Positions 41,001 through 52,900 of a DNA stretch of 64,000 nt are shown here, one piece after another. Position numbers and translations under genes: made by a program. Position 1 is the first letter of the stretch, and every line of letters starts with the position of its first letter. The stretch comes from Amphiduros pacificus (lineage: Eukaryota; Annelida; Polychaeta; Phyllodocida; Hesionidae). The notes beneath the pieces are model-generated. The model did not search any database. It was not told where the DNA came from and saw only the letters and a list, made by a program, of their open reading frames with translations. The stretch spans positions 7,761,001 to 7,825,000 of the forward strand of contig OX439005.1 of NCBI GenBank assembly GCA_949316495.1, in the 5' to 3' direction.

Positions 41001-44000
41001 AGTGGTGGCCCAAAGTTTCTAAGGATAATAGGATGTGTGATACAATAAAGAGCATTGTACATAAGGCTGTATAGTGAGTGGGGCATGCTTGTCCCAATCA
41101 AATATTGATCGTGATATGATATCTATCAAGGATTAGAATACTAAAATCAAGATAGTTTAGGCCATTAAAAGACCAATATTTTCAAAACCTTATGCAATGC
41201 TTTCATGGCTATTACATACAAAATCACAGCATGTCTATTGGGAAAGTTATGAAATTACAGAATAATATCAAACTGGAAATTAAGAATTTCTATTTTCATT
41301 TTTAAATATATAATATAGTGTTCTGTTTACCGTTGTTAATTTTTCCTGGATATGTTGTTTATGTTTCAGGCATTGAGTCTTTTGGAGTTGACCTTGGTGT
41401 GGAGACAGTTGTTGTTACCACTACATTACCATCACAGAAAGTCCTAGACCTGATAGAGAGCACAGGAAGACCAGCCGTGCTGCAGGGCATGGGGGGAGCT
41501 AAAAAAGGTACCGTATTTACTCGTGTATAAGACGACTCGTGTATAAGACGACCCCCCAAAATTGAGGTTATTTTTCTTGAAAAAAAAACAATTTCCGAAT
41601 ATAAGACGAGTTGGTTTTTCTTGAGATATCGGCTCTACTACCATTCAAGCTTCAGCTGACGCATGGCGGTCATATTAAAAGTGAAATGTAAATATGCTTA
41701 CAAAACAAGATCTTAACGGTCTTATACACGAGTAAATACGGTAAAACGTAAATACGATGTTCATATTTTCGAAATAACGAATATCGGAGGTAGCAGATTG
41801 ATTTTAATTGCGTTTTAAATGATAAATAAAGGTATTTACCCAATATTATCACAAATTGTTCGAGAACAGAACAAAAACATCAATCCATTTAAAATGCAAT
41901 TAAAATCGAAACACGTGTGAAAGCATTTCTGTCAAAAAGGGAAGACACGACTCAAAGCAGTGGAAACAATTACGAAATGCAAAACTGTGAACGCTGATAA
42001 TTGGAATCAGCGAGAACAAAGTCAAAACAAAGTGTTTCGAAATAATAGACATCAGACGTAGCAGATTGATTTTAATTGCGTAATACGATGTACGTGACGT
42101 CCTTGATCTTAGTGTCTGGGTGCCCACGAGACAAAAGTAGAGCGGCCAACATGTCAAATTGAACTTTCATATCCGTAGCAGATCGATTTTAATTGCGTTT
42201 TAAATGATAAATAAAGGTATATACATAATATTATCACAAATTACGCTTTGCAGGTTGAGAACAGAACAAAACCATCCATTATTGCGCAATATATTAACAA
42301 TCGTTTTCGCGCTAAAAACAAGAGCCTCTTCCCGTCACTTCCGCCTTTCAAAATTGCGACCACGTGTTGCGTTGAGTCGTGTCTTCCCTTCTTGACAGAA
42401 ATGCCTTCACACGTGGATCGATTTTAATTGCGTTTTAAATGATAAATAAAGGTATTCACCCAATATTATCACAAATTATGCTTCGCAGGTCGAGAATTTA
42501 TCCATGAAGTAAAACGTAAATATCATGTACGTGACGTCACGTTAATTCACGTCCGCAACACGAGGAGAAGCCAGGGATCCATCATTGCACAATATATTAA
42601 TATTTCAATGCGTGTTAAGTAGGCTCTGATCGTTTTCGCGCCAAAAATAAGAGCTTGTCCCCGTCACTCCCGCTTTTTCGATCCACGTGTGAAAGCATTT
42701 CTGTCAAAAAGGGGAGGCGGTCTACACGTGGTTGAATATTTCTTTGTGTATTAACACGCTTTGTTTTGATGCTAAGATCGATATAAACAATAATAATTAA
42801 AAGCAATATAATGAATATCATTGGCTTTATAATACACAAAGAAATATTCTCCCACGTGTTGGTCACGTACATCGTATTAGTGTCTACGTTCTACATCGTG
42901 GAGAAATTCTTGCGAAAAATAATTTGGGATAATATTGGGTAAATACCTTTATATATCATTTAAAACATATTATTTCAAAATGCTTTGTTTTAACTTTGTT
43001 CTCACTGATTTCAATTATCAGCGTTCACAGTTTTGAATCTCGTCATTGTTTCCACTGCTTTGAGTCGTGTCTTCCCTTGTTGACAGAAATGCTTTCACAC
43101 GTGGATCGATTTTAATTGCGTTTTAAATGGATTGATGGTTTTGTTCTGTTCTCGAACAATTTGTGATAATATTGGGTAAATACCTTTATTTATCATTTAA
43201 AACGCAATCAAAAAGGGAAGACACGACTCAAAGCAGTGGAGACAATGACGAAACGCAAAACTGAACGCTGATAATTGGAATCAGTGAGAACAAAGTCAAA
43301 ACAAAGCGTTTTGAAATAATAGACCAATAATATTGGGTAAATACCTTTATTTATCATTTAAAACGCAATTAAAGTCAATCCGCTACGTCTGATATTCGTT
43401 ATTTCGAAAATATGAACATCGTATTTACGTTTTACCGTATTTACGTTTTACCGTAAATACTCGAGTATAAGACTGCTCTCGTGTATAAGACGACCCCCTA
43501 AACATTAACTAAGAGTTTTTGGAAAAAAAACTCGTCTTATATACGAGTAAATACGGTACATACCACCTGACATTTGGCTATATTTATTTTACTATTGATA
43601 ATGTATTGCATTTGAAAAATATTTATTTCTTCTCATAATTTCAACACTTTCAAGCATGTAGATTAGGAGGATAGAGGTAGGATAGATGAATGTTCTGAAT
43701 TTTAAAAAATCATTGTGGAATTATTTCCAAATGACAGCATAGATATTTTACAAGGTGTCAGTAAATATTCCACTGATGTGAAAGTAAGATTAGAATTCAC
43801 GACATAATTTGTATGTTTTGATGTTACAGCAAACCACTTGGGGGCAGCAGTGGCAATGATGTCAGGAGGGGGCGCCATGGGTGTGAACCGGTTGGTGCAG
43901 GTGACGGAGGACCGATGTGTGATAGAAGGTACCGTCGACGGCTTACAACCCGCTGCCACATTCGCTCTCAATATTCACGAACTAGGAGATCTCTCACAGG

Positions 44001-44973
44001 GATGTGACAGGTAATGCTCATATAAAATGTACATATGTTTTGATAAAGTGGTAACAGTAGTAAGTAGTCAGATTTCTGTCATCTGTGGCTGGATCAAGGT
44101 CAGTGATATTATGGATTAGTATGAAAATTCTAGTCAAATAATAAATATTTATTTATTACAGTTGTGGTGATGTCTTTGACATGAATAATTCCAGCAAAAC
44201 AAAGGTAAGCATTAATATTGATGCATTCATTACATTTAAGTTGGATGCCATTGGAGGTGAAGAAATACAATTAAGAATCACAAATTGGACTGAAAACAAG
44301 CATGGCATAACATTGTTGAAGATATATATGCTGGGTTGTCGTTTTTGTTCAGAAATTGGATTCCTGGCATGGAATTTTTAAATATGAAGTAACTTGTTGA
44401 TGTTGCCGTTTTATTTTTCCACATGTATTTTAAAATGTGAATGTTTGGAATAGATTTGTGTTCTGTAATCATCAGTCGTCTGTTTTTCATCATTAAGTTC
44501 TCATAAACTCTTCTGTTTCAGTATGGAGAGCTCATAATAAGTTCTCATAAACTCTTCTGTTTCAGTATGGAGAGCTGACAGAGGTGACGACAGATGAAAA
44601 CGGACGAGCCATGTTCAGAATGGAAACGCCCACTGTCAAAGTGTGGGATATCATTGGTCGATCCATGGTGCTTCACAACCTCGACGATAGGCCCATTACA
44701 AGGTATTAATTCAATGGACAATATCATAATCTCTGCAATATTATTCTAAAAATGATAAAGAAATGCATCAGATATAAAATCTAAGCATTGTTTTCTGTCC
44801 TCAGAGTTGCGTGTGGTATTATAGCTCGGTCTTCAGGATTGTTTGAGAATGCCAAGCGTATCTGTGCCTGTGATGGGGTGTCCATATGGGATGAGAGAAG
44901 TGTTCCGGCGGCAGGAAGTGCCAGAGGGCAGCACGTGTCTGCAGACGCTTCTATCCCCTCAGCTCAACTGTGA
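38064..44973 (+). CDS. CCS: Copper chaperone for superoxide dismutase
   Basis: Delivers copper to Cu/Zn superoxide dismutase and forms its disulfide, in cytosol and mitochondrial intermembrane space. Complete, seven exons: 38064-38081, 40804-40876, 41370-41507, 43830-44010, 44162-44204, 44566-44702, 44805-44973 (TGA), giving 252 residues (human 274). Domain I is HMA-like with the copper motif MVCQDC and TTLPSQKVLDLIESTGR. Domain II is SOD-like (VIEGTVDGLQP, NIHELGDLS, VKWDIIGRS-type ending). Domain III has the CxC motif CACDGVSIWDERS. Domain II lacks several metal ligands of the SOD fold: HVH is NIH and the zinc loop is shortened, as in copies that serve only for docking. Intron 1 is 2.7 kb. 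It is divergent from the PHF7-like gene. Confidence 0.95.
38082..40803. other. CCS intron 1
   Basis: Holds a unique, moderately GC-rich stretch around 38350-38650, open for 80-90 codons on both strands but without splice signals or a family match, and the second dispersed repeat copy at 39155-39480. The rest is AT-rich. Confidence 0.6.
39155..39480. repeat. Dispersed repeat, copy 2 of the promoter-flanking pair
   Basis: Collinear with 36360-36896 in the same orientation, sharing the ATCGGTACGATCATGGG block and the GCTTGGAAATGCTTCCCAA end. It has only one copy of the terminal block. Confidence 0.7.
40954..41190 (-). mobile_element. Truncated TIR element related to 23322-23680
   Basis: From CAGGCCTTGACATAAAG through the CTAAGGATAATAGGATGTGTG and GATATGATATCTATCAAGGA blocks it is the reverse complement of the element at 23322-23680. 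It lacks a clear second inverted end. It lies in CCS intron 2. Confidence 0.65.
41509..43558. mobile_element. TIR element beginning TACCGTATTTACTCG, copy 3 (2050 bp)
   Basis: Ends TACCGTATTTACTCGTGTAT and TATACGAGTAAATACGGTA are inverted, with TA on both sides. The inside repeats the same modules as copy 2, several in both orientations (TTTTAATTGCGTTTTAAATG, AAAGGTATTTACCCAATATT, CCACGTGTGAAAGC). It lies in CCS intron 3 and begins two bases past the end of exon 3, so the donor G comes from the host and the T from the TA target. Confidence 0.82.
44494..44580 (+). repeat. 44-bp tandem duplication of a CCS 3' splice site
   Basis: AAGTTCTCATAAACTCTTC, TGTTTCAG and TATGGAGAGCT occur twice, 44 bases apart (acceptors ending at 44521 and 44565). 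The second gives the conserved frame YGELTEV; use of the first would meet a stop after about 18 codons. Confidence 0.92.
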
Positions 44974-46560
44974 TCAACATTACGTCAAGAATGGAAAGAA
45001 CAATTCTGTGTAATTAGGAGAAAATGGCAGCTTTGAAATTTTATTTTCCTTGAAAAATACTGAATACAAATTCAGGTAACAGTAGATTATGATTGTCAGA
45101 AGAAAAAACGAACAAAATAACATCTTATACTAACATCAGTGGAGCATTTTAATGCTATTTGAACATTTTTATGCCAAAAGGTTTGATTTTGAACTCACCT
45201 GGATATAAAAGTATGTGGTAAATTATTAAGGATATCACCTTAAATCTGTACCATATTACCTCAAAGTCAAACTTACTTCAAGTATCAATATCAATAGATT
45301 GTCAACTTAGACCATGTTAATGCAGTAACATGGAATGTATTTAACAGTTCAACGTACATTTGATAACAGACTTGTAGATGACCTGATTATATTCATAATA
45401 GGTGTAAGCAATGTGAGACTTGAAGCTTTTAATGATATGATAGTAGCAGAAATCAACATTTTCAAGAGGATTGTGGGACTATTGTTCATAAAAGCAGGCC
45501 TCCTGTTTTCAGCCATAATGTGCACACATTCTCCAGGCATTTATCATCATTTGTTTCTGTAAATTGTCAATGAAAATGGATGTGATCAGCCAGAAAATGT
45601 CAGGAAATCTGGTGGACAGAATTATGTTGTGAATCTTTCTTGATGCTGATGCTAGGTCAGCATGGCTTCTGCAGTGAGGAGGGGGATTTTCTGTCACTCT
45701 GTCCGTCAACTCTGATCTTCTGCTCTGAAACTACAGGTTGGAAGTCTTAGCTATAAGCAGAGAAGATGTATTTTCAGGGGACCAATTCTATTTTTTTTCC
45801 ATTAGGCTCAGAATGGTTTCCAATTTGTTGTGACCTATTCAAAAAATTAATAGATATCATGACTTGTCGGGGAGGCTGCCATTTTGAATTACCTGATAAA
45901 TATTAGCCAGTGTGAAAAGAGATAACAAGTTGGGGTCAAATCTAATATGTAACATGTATTTTGATTGGTCTAAATTATCATCTGCTCAAGTCTGGTCTGG
46001 GAATGAATTTAAATCATCATTTATGAAGCAATTTCCAGAAAATATACAAAAAAATCAATGATCAGCATAGCTCTTGGGCCATTAGCCTATGTTTAAAACG
46101 TCTCTTATTACAGATGAATTACTCTGTTAAAAAGAAGTGAAACTTGACAATTAGATTAAGTGCCAAGTTGATTTTTATTTTATATCACATCATGTTAAGT
46201 CCATGATTTTATTCCAAGAGTTGACATATGAAGAAGCCAATTGTTTCATTTTAATCTGGAGACTTGTCAAGAAAAGGAGAATAGATTTTTATGTAAAAAA
46301 AGTAATAACAAAATGAATCTGTGATATTGAAATAAAACCTGATTGGATTTATGTACAAACTATAATTGTTTATAATATTACAATTTAGGTATTATCGATG
46401 TTAAAATGTAATTGCAAAAATCATTTGTATGGTCCAATATTAGGTGATAGGTTAAATGTCCACAAACCTAAAAAAAATATTGCTTTGTCAATTTTGCAAT
46501 AAAATTTTCCATTTGAGTGGATAATTTTGATTCCTCAGTATCACATTATGTTTGTTTGTG
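44974..46560. other. CCS 3' region and intergenic DNA
   Basis: Probable 3' UTR with an AATAAA at 46331-46336 (another near 46498). A dispersed repeat copy lies inside (45682-46110). Confidence 0.45.
45682..46110 (+). repeat. Dispersed repeat with left end GGGGGATTTTCTGTC
   Basis: Shares GAGGCTGCCATTTTGAAT, AGATAACAAGTTGGGG and ATTTTGATTGGTC blocks with the copies at 8228, 17735, 34345 and 1630. Its clear left end (45682) complements the right end of the 8228 copy. Confidence 0.75.
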
Positions 46561-49500
46561 CCTCATGCTTTTTATCCTCAGCCATTTTTATTGGAATTAG
46601 GTATTGTCATTGCTCCTGAAGTCCGTCTCTTCATGGTATCTGATTCTAAACAAATCAAAACCTTTCTGTGGAATAACTTTCAAAAGATGAATGGAATTGG
46701 CGCTTTGCAAAAGGGCTTGGGTAAATTTGAATTTTCAAGTTTGTCCATGCTTATTGCAAAACACTATTTATCAGATCACTTGGAAAAATGTCTGGAAGTG
46801 TTGAGCAAGTTACCCTACAGGGGGCTTAGAGGGGTGGGATATGGTTAACTTTGGGCTATTTTCAAGGTTGATTTTTCTAATTCCCACCAACTCTCATAGG
46901 AACTGGCATATATTGGTATCCAATATCAACTGAATTTTACCTTTGACATTGCTACAAAGGCTGAGCCTGAACAAATAGTCTTGAACTATAAGTAGGAGGT
47001 GCCTCATATTTGATATACAAGATTAGCTAAAGGGACTTGTGAGCAATGATCTTTTAACTTCTTTTTGATATACTTGATTTTTAAAATTATCTTTGCTATT
47101 CCCAGGAACCTGAAATAGGAGACATTTCAGATCTGCACAACATTTATTATATAAAAAACAAAGACTGATGAGATACTCATTTTATTATGTTTATTCAATT
47201 TTTTGAATACAACATATCCAGCTTTGCTGGGTTATTTATTATGCTTGCACTCGCCCCTCCCACTTTATGCTTGCACTCGCCCCTCCCACTTTATGCTTGC
47301 ACTCGCCCCTCCCACTTTATGCTTGCACTCGCCCCTCCCACTTTAAAGTGCTATATTTGGCATGTTCCATACACATAGCATTATTAAACCAAATATTTGA
47401 CTGCCTCAGATTTTAATATTATAATATTTTAATATTTATTACTGTCAGAAGATGTTTGTGCATGAGACCTGATTTATTAAAATGCACCAAATATGTCCTG
47501 ACTACCCTCATTTTCATTATCATGTAGTTAATGTATGGAAGAAAATCCACATGTTTATTACCTGTATCTGAATAAGATACAAGATTCAATAAATATCTTA
47601 TGAAGTTTCACATTTCAATATGGGGGTTACATATTGATAAACTAAGAGATGTGTGCTGACAAATTATATTCAATACCTAATGAGATTTCTGATTGGTAAC
47701 AGTTTAGAAGTCTTCGGAATTTACATGTCAGTTTTGCATGCAATAATGAAAATGTTTTACTATTGAAAAAAAAAACCAAAAAAGATATTCAGATTGATTT
47801 TGATGAAATTCTATATAAAATTAATATAGAAATTGCTAGATGGATAAACAATGAAGTAGATTACGTATCTTTTAATTGTAGACTTTCAACTTCATTTTAA
47901 TCTCATGAAAAAAAGGATATTTTGAGAATCATGAAATTTGAATTGCTTTTCCCAGATAATGATTCAGCGTAGGCATTGGAAGGGCTGCAATATGATAAAC
48001 TATTAAAACAAGCAGGACGTTATCTGTATGATTGATAGTGAATAGCCTTGTATCTTCTTTTATAGGACAAGATATTGAAGTGATTTGTGATGCCCTTCGT
48101 ATTTAGGTAGCCTGTCAAAAAGTTTTTTTTCCCCATCCCATCCCTTCTGTTTTATGGGAAATTCCCTTTAATGTATGTCTTGACACTCTGGAAACAAATT
48201 CCATATTTAAAATGGCAAAACCCACATTTGTACACACCATATGTTCACAAACACCTTCTGAACATTTATTAAACATTCTAGATTTTATGATGTAAAGAAC
48301 TGGAATGTCTTTCCAACAAACTCAAAATATTCACTTGTTATTTACATTTAGTCCACTGCTTAGATTGTGTTTTATTTGTGTTTTATGAAGCAGTAAAACC
48401 AGCTTCAAACAAAGCTTCTTACAATGTCTCTGTAGTTGCTTCACTTTTACCATAATGAGTGAAGTAAAGAAACAAAATAAAACCTTGTGAGGTTCTAGAA
48501 AAAAATAATTTGGCACTCCCCCCAGCTGACCCAGCTCCACACTGACAACTCACACTCACAGAATATGTGTATTTCTGATTTACACAACTGAGATATAGAT
48601 TCAAAATCAAGTTACTTCCTTTTCAACTTGATGATTTTTATAACATAGTAACTATGTGATCAGTAAGCACAAGGTTTTCTTATTTACAAAATATATAAGA
48701 ACTTGAAGCTCTTGTTTATTTACAGTTTTCAATAACAAATCTCATAAAGTTGACAACATCAATGAAATAGTCTGATCCACAGGAAATGGTTCACTGTGAA
48801 ATATGAACCTCATTAACTCTTACCCAAGATGTGGCGGGGATTTGTAACAGAACTTTTCACTTCTAATTTGAAGATTTCTCTTCAAGCAATGTTTTTTAAA
48901 GGTCCATGAACATATTTATTTTTGAGATAAAATATGATCTAAAACCATCTTGAAAGTGGATTTACAATATTATAACAATTACAAAAATAAGTATGCAAAG
49001 CAGAAATGTTTGAGTGATCTGAGAAGAAATGTTTGAGTGATCTAAGAAATGTTTGATCATCTCATTTGAGAAGGATAATGTTATAGAGAACAATAACTTG
49101 CTCTCGTGCTCATTAGAGTAACAATTTACCCACCTTTCATCTTAGGATTTACAAAACTTACCATTTACAAGGTAATAAAAAATGCCAATTACTGACATAC
49201 ATTGTTGAAAAGGTTATGCATATCGTTACTGTCATATTTTATTTCCCTCAAAATGTTAAATAAGGCCAGAAACAAATAACACCTTGTCATCAGTTTCAGC
49301 AATGTCATCCTAAAGATAAATTCTGCAAAGTGTGTATCCTGAAAAGAGCGACAACAATACAGACTCCAAAAGATTCAAACTATGAATAATCTGGAAACTT
49401 TAAAGGAACTATTATGAATATTTCTGAGCTTTATTCTGATACTGTTGATTTTATCTGAAGCAAGGTGATTATTTGATGTGAATTGATCAAAGTTTGTACA

Positions 49501-49966
49501 ACACCAGATATGACACATTACTGTACAAATACAATGTGATGTAGCACCACACATCAGCGCTGGCGGATTGGCCTCGTTCTGGTGATGACCACCAGAGGTC
49601 CCTACCAGTACCCTGTTTTCAAGCTCATGACATCATCAGCAGTTTGTCACTATGTGGTGCCATTTATGTTTCAAATTATCTAGAATATGTGTCTTGGTCA
49701 TATTTAGCAAAATATCTTCATAAGTATCAAGAACACAATTTAAAAAAATTCTTAACACATATTTTAAATATTTAAAACTGAATAGCACCACATTTAGTGA
49801 CACTGTTGGCAGCCATAATGGCTGCCGTTTTTACAAAAAATGACTTTTAACTGAGATCAATAGAAGACTTCTATTTTAACAGCCCAACTGTTAGGATAAG
49901 CAGCTGTTATATAAACCCGGATTTGGCTACAGTTTTTAATGACTTAGTCTTGGAGAAGACTTTGAC
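46561..49966. other. Convergent spacer between CCS and PKDCC
   Basis: AT-rich, without a gene I can support. A 98-codon plus-strand frame at 46552-46848 has no family motif. Part of the right side is probably PKDCC 3' UTR; the nearest minus-strand polyadenylation-like hexamers (TTTATT on the plus strand) are at 49238 and 48371. Confidence 0.45.
47244..47345. repeat. 26-bp minisatellite, four copies
   Basis: Four perfect or near-perfect units of TATGCTTGCACTCGCCCC plus TCCCACTT. Confidence 0.93.
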
Positions 49967-52900
49967 TTATGATTTTGCAGGTTTGACACAAAGTGTCGTC
50001 CTTGAGTTTTGAGACGGAGTTGTGACATTATTCTTGAGATGTGTGATAATCCGACCTGAAAAAATGGAGAAAAATTACTGTAGAAAACTGATACACATGT
50101 AGTATTAGAAATTGTGATGTTTTTACATGGCAAAAAATAAATTTTTATTTTTATTGTTTCATTTGGGAAGAACCATAAACCTGACCCTTACCCTAACCCT
50201 AAAAGGAAACATTATTGTAGAAAACCTTCAAGTAGTATTAGTCCAATGTTTTTACAGGGTTTAAAAAAAATTAGAAAAAATAATAAAATAATTTTTTTTA
50301 TTTTATTGCATTATTACAATTGTATCAATCTTGCATTATATTGACCAATCAGATGAAGGACTGACCTGTCCAGGTAGTTTTATCTGACATGACAAAAGCT
50401 CGGCACTCCGGGTCAGAATCACACGTATCCTCGGCCTCCTTCTGGTCAAACACTGAGATGGTGCAGCCAACACTGGCGATGGACCACCGACACTGGTAGT
50501 CAAATACACCCGGAAGGTCCCACCCCGAACTACACTCATACCCTGAAATAACAAGAAATGATTGTCTTTTAGATTTAGAAATTTAAGTCAAAATAGCCTA
50601 TGACCTCTGTTATCTCATGAAAGATTTTATGTACTCGTGTGACCACTGGTGTGGTCCATAAGTGTGGTTAGGCCTGTACTAGTGGACAAACAGGCCTCTA
50701 AATCACATCACTCCCATGTCCCAATCTCAAGGTGCCCCATTGTTATATGTTATCAAGCAGACGTTTGGAGAAGCAAAGATTTTTGACAAAGTGTTCAATG
50801 AATGATTTTGATTTTAGCAGAAAACTCATGTGCTTTCAAATGGCACAGACATTTATGTGGGGGTAATATGATGGGTAAATATGTTTCATCACAAAGTTTA
50901 GGGTATGAACATTTATATAGTGAAAGGAAAATCTGATTTCATGAAAACTTTAAATTAACAACTTTTTTATAGTTACCTGTTAAGCTTTGTTGTGGTGTTC
51001 TTTGCAGATATTGGCCAGATTTATACATCTCCACGACCTTATTAAGATTATGTAGTAGCTCCTCTGCTCGCCAGGTGGCATTGGCATAGTGTGTGACAAT
51101 GCTATCAATCAGAGGCCTGACACTAGGTGGTGCTCCGTGCGGCAGGAGGAATGTTGTAAAGTGTCTCGCTGCATTGAATATGTTTTTCTTCTCATTGAAG
51201 CCTTGACAACGACCATTGATACATGGTGTCCTGCAAGAGGCCATTATGAAAGTTGTACTCATGTATTTCCATAAACATCACCAAGTTAAACAGATAATGC
51301 CTGGAGGCTAGCATATTTTATATTTTTTTTACATTTGGAAAAAGAAAACTTAAATTTGATTTTTTTGGTTTAAAATCTGCAAAATAGTTTTATTTTCAGA
51401 AATGTAAGTTGGCAGAGGAGTAGGGTCTCACCTGAGGGTGTGGTATTAGGTGAGGGTGTGGTATTAGGTGAGGGTGTGGTATTAGGTGAGGGTGTGGTAT
51501 TATCTGAGGGTGTGGTTGTCTTACCTGAGGGTGTGGTATTACCTGAGGGTTTGGTATTACCTGAGGGTGTGGTTAGCTTACCTGAGGGTGTGGTTAGCTT
51601 ACCTGAGGGTGTGGTTAGCTTACCTGAGGGTGTGGTTGGCTTACCTGAGGGTGTGGTTGTCTTACCTGAGGGTGTGGTTGTCTTACCTGAGGGTGTGGTT
51701 GTCTTACCTGAGGGTGTGGTTGGCTTACCTGAGGGTGTGGTATTACCTGAGGGTGTGGTCTCACCTGAGGGTGTGGTATTAGCTGAGGGTGTGGTTGTCT
51801 TACCTGAGGGTGTGGTTGGCTTACCTGAGGGTGTGGTATTACCTGAGGGTGTGGTTGGCTTACCTGAGGGTGTGGTTGGCTTACCTAAGGGTGTGGTATT
51901 ACCTGAGGGTGTGGTATTAGCTGAGGGTGTGGTATTACCTGAGGGTGTGGTTGGCTTACCTGAGGGTGTGGTATTAGCTGAGGGTGTGGTTGGCTTACCT
52001 GAGGGTGTGGTTGGCCGAGGAGTGGAAGTCCTGGCAGTCTGTGTGGTGGTTGCAGTGAGGTTCCTGGAATCCCACGTCGTCCACGTCTGTCAGCTTCACC
52101 TCGCCGCTCACCAGGACGAACTGCTGGCGGCGGAAGTCATTGAGAGACACGGAGCCGTACGGACACGAAGCGAGGTACGCCAGCAGCCGCGTCAGACCAA
52201 CGGCAATCTGAAAATACACACAGTCCACAAATGTCAAGAATCTCTTCCAGATCTGCCATTAGGCATACTTCTATTTGTGTGATACTACTGGTGCTACACC
52301 AGGAAGTCCTGCCTGGGTCCATTATCCCAGAGCTGAGCACATCACAGCTCAACATCTTATCAACACAAAGACAAACCTTGACATTGTGAATTTCTGGAAA
52401 TGTATTGGGACTGTCAGTATCAACCAAAATATTTACATACCTTATAAGATAATAATAAAATCTGACCAAAATAAAAGACAATTGTACTAATCTGTACTAA
52501 GTTTTACCAGGAGACTGCTTATATCAGGAGACTGCTTATATCAGGAGACTGCTTATACCAGGGGACTGCTTATATCAGGAGACTGCTTATATCAGGAGAC
52601 TGCTTATATCAGGAGACTGCTTATATCAGTAGACTGCTTATACCAGGGGACTGCTTATATCAGGAGACTGCTTATATCAGGAGACTGCTTATATCAGGAG
52701 ACTTCTTATATCAGGAGACTGCTTATACCAGGAGACTGCTTATATCAGGAGACTGCTTATATCAGGAGACTGCTTATATCAGGAGACTGCTTATATCAGT
52801 AGACTGCTTATACCAGGGGACTGCTTATATCAGGAGACTGCTTATATCAGGAGACTGCTTATATCAGGAGACTTCTTATATCAGGAGACTGCTTATACCA

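Noticed and set aside
46552-46848. 98-codon plus-strand frame in the CCS-PKDCC spacer
   Set aside because: No recognisable motif, splice context or codon pattern separates it from chance.
50185-50205. Interstitial telomere-like CCCTAACCCTAA
   Set aside because: Only two or three imperfect units, within the expected range for chance.
51440-52282. 280-codon plus-strand frame of VVLPEGVVGLPEG repeats
   Set aside because: It is antisense to a PKDCC exon and its donor array, and the repeat explains its openness.
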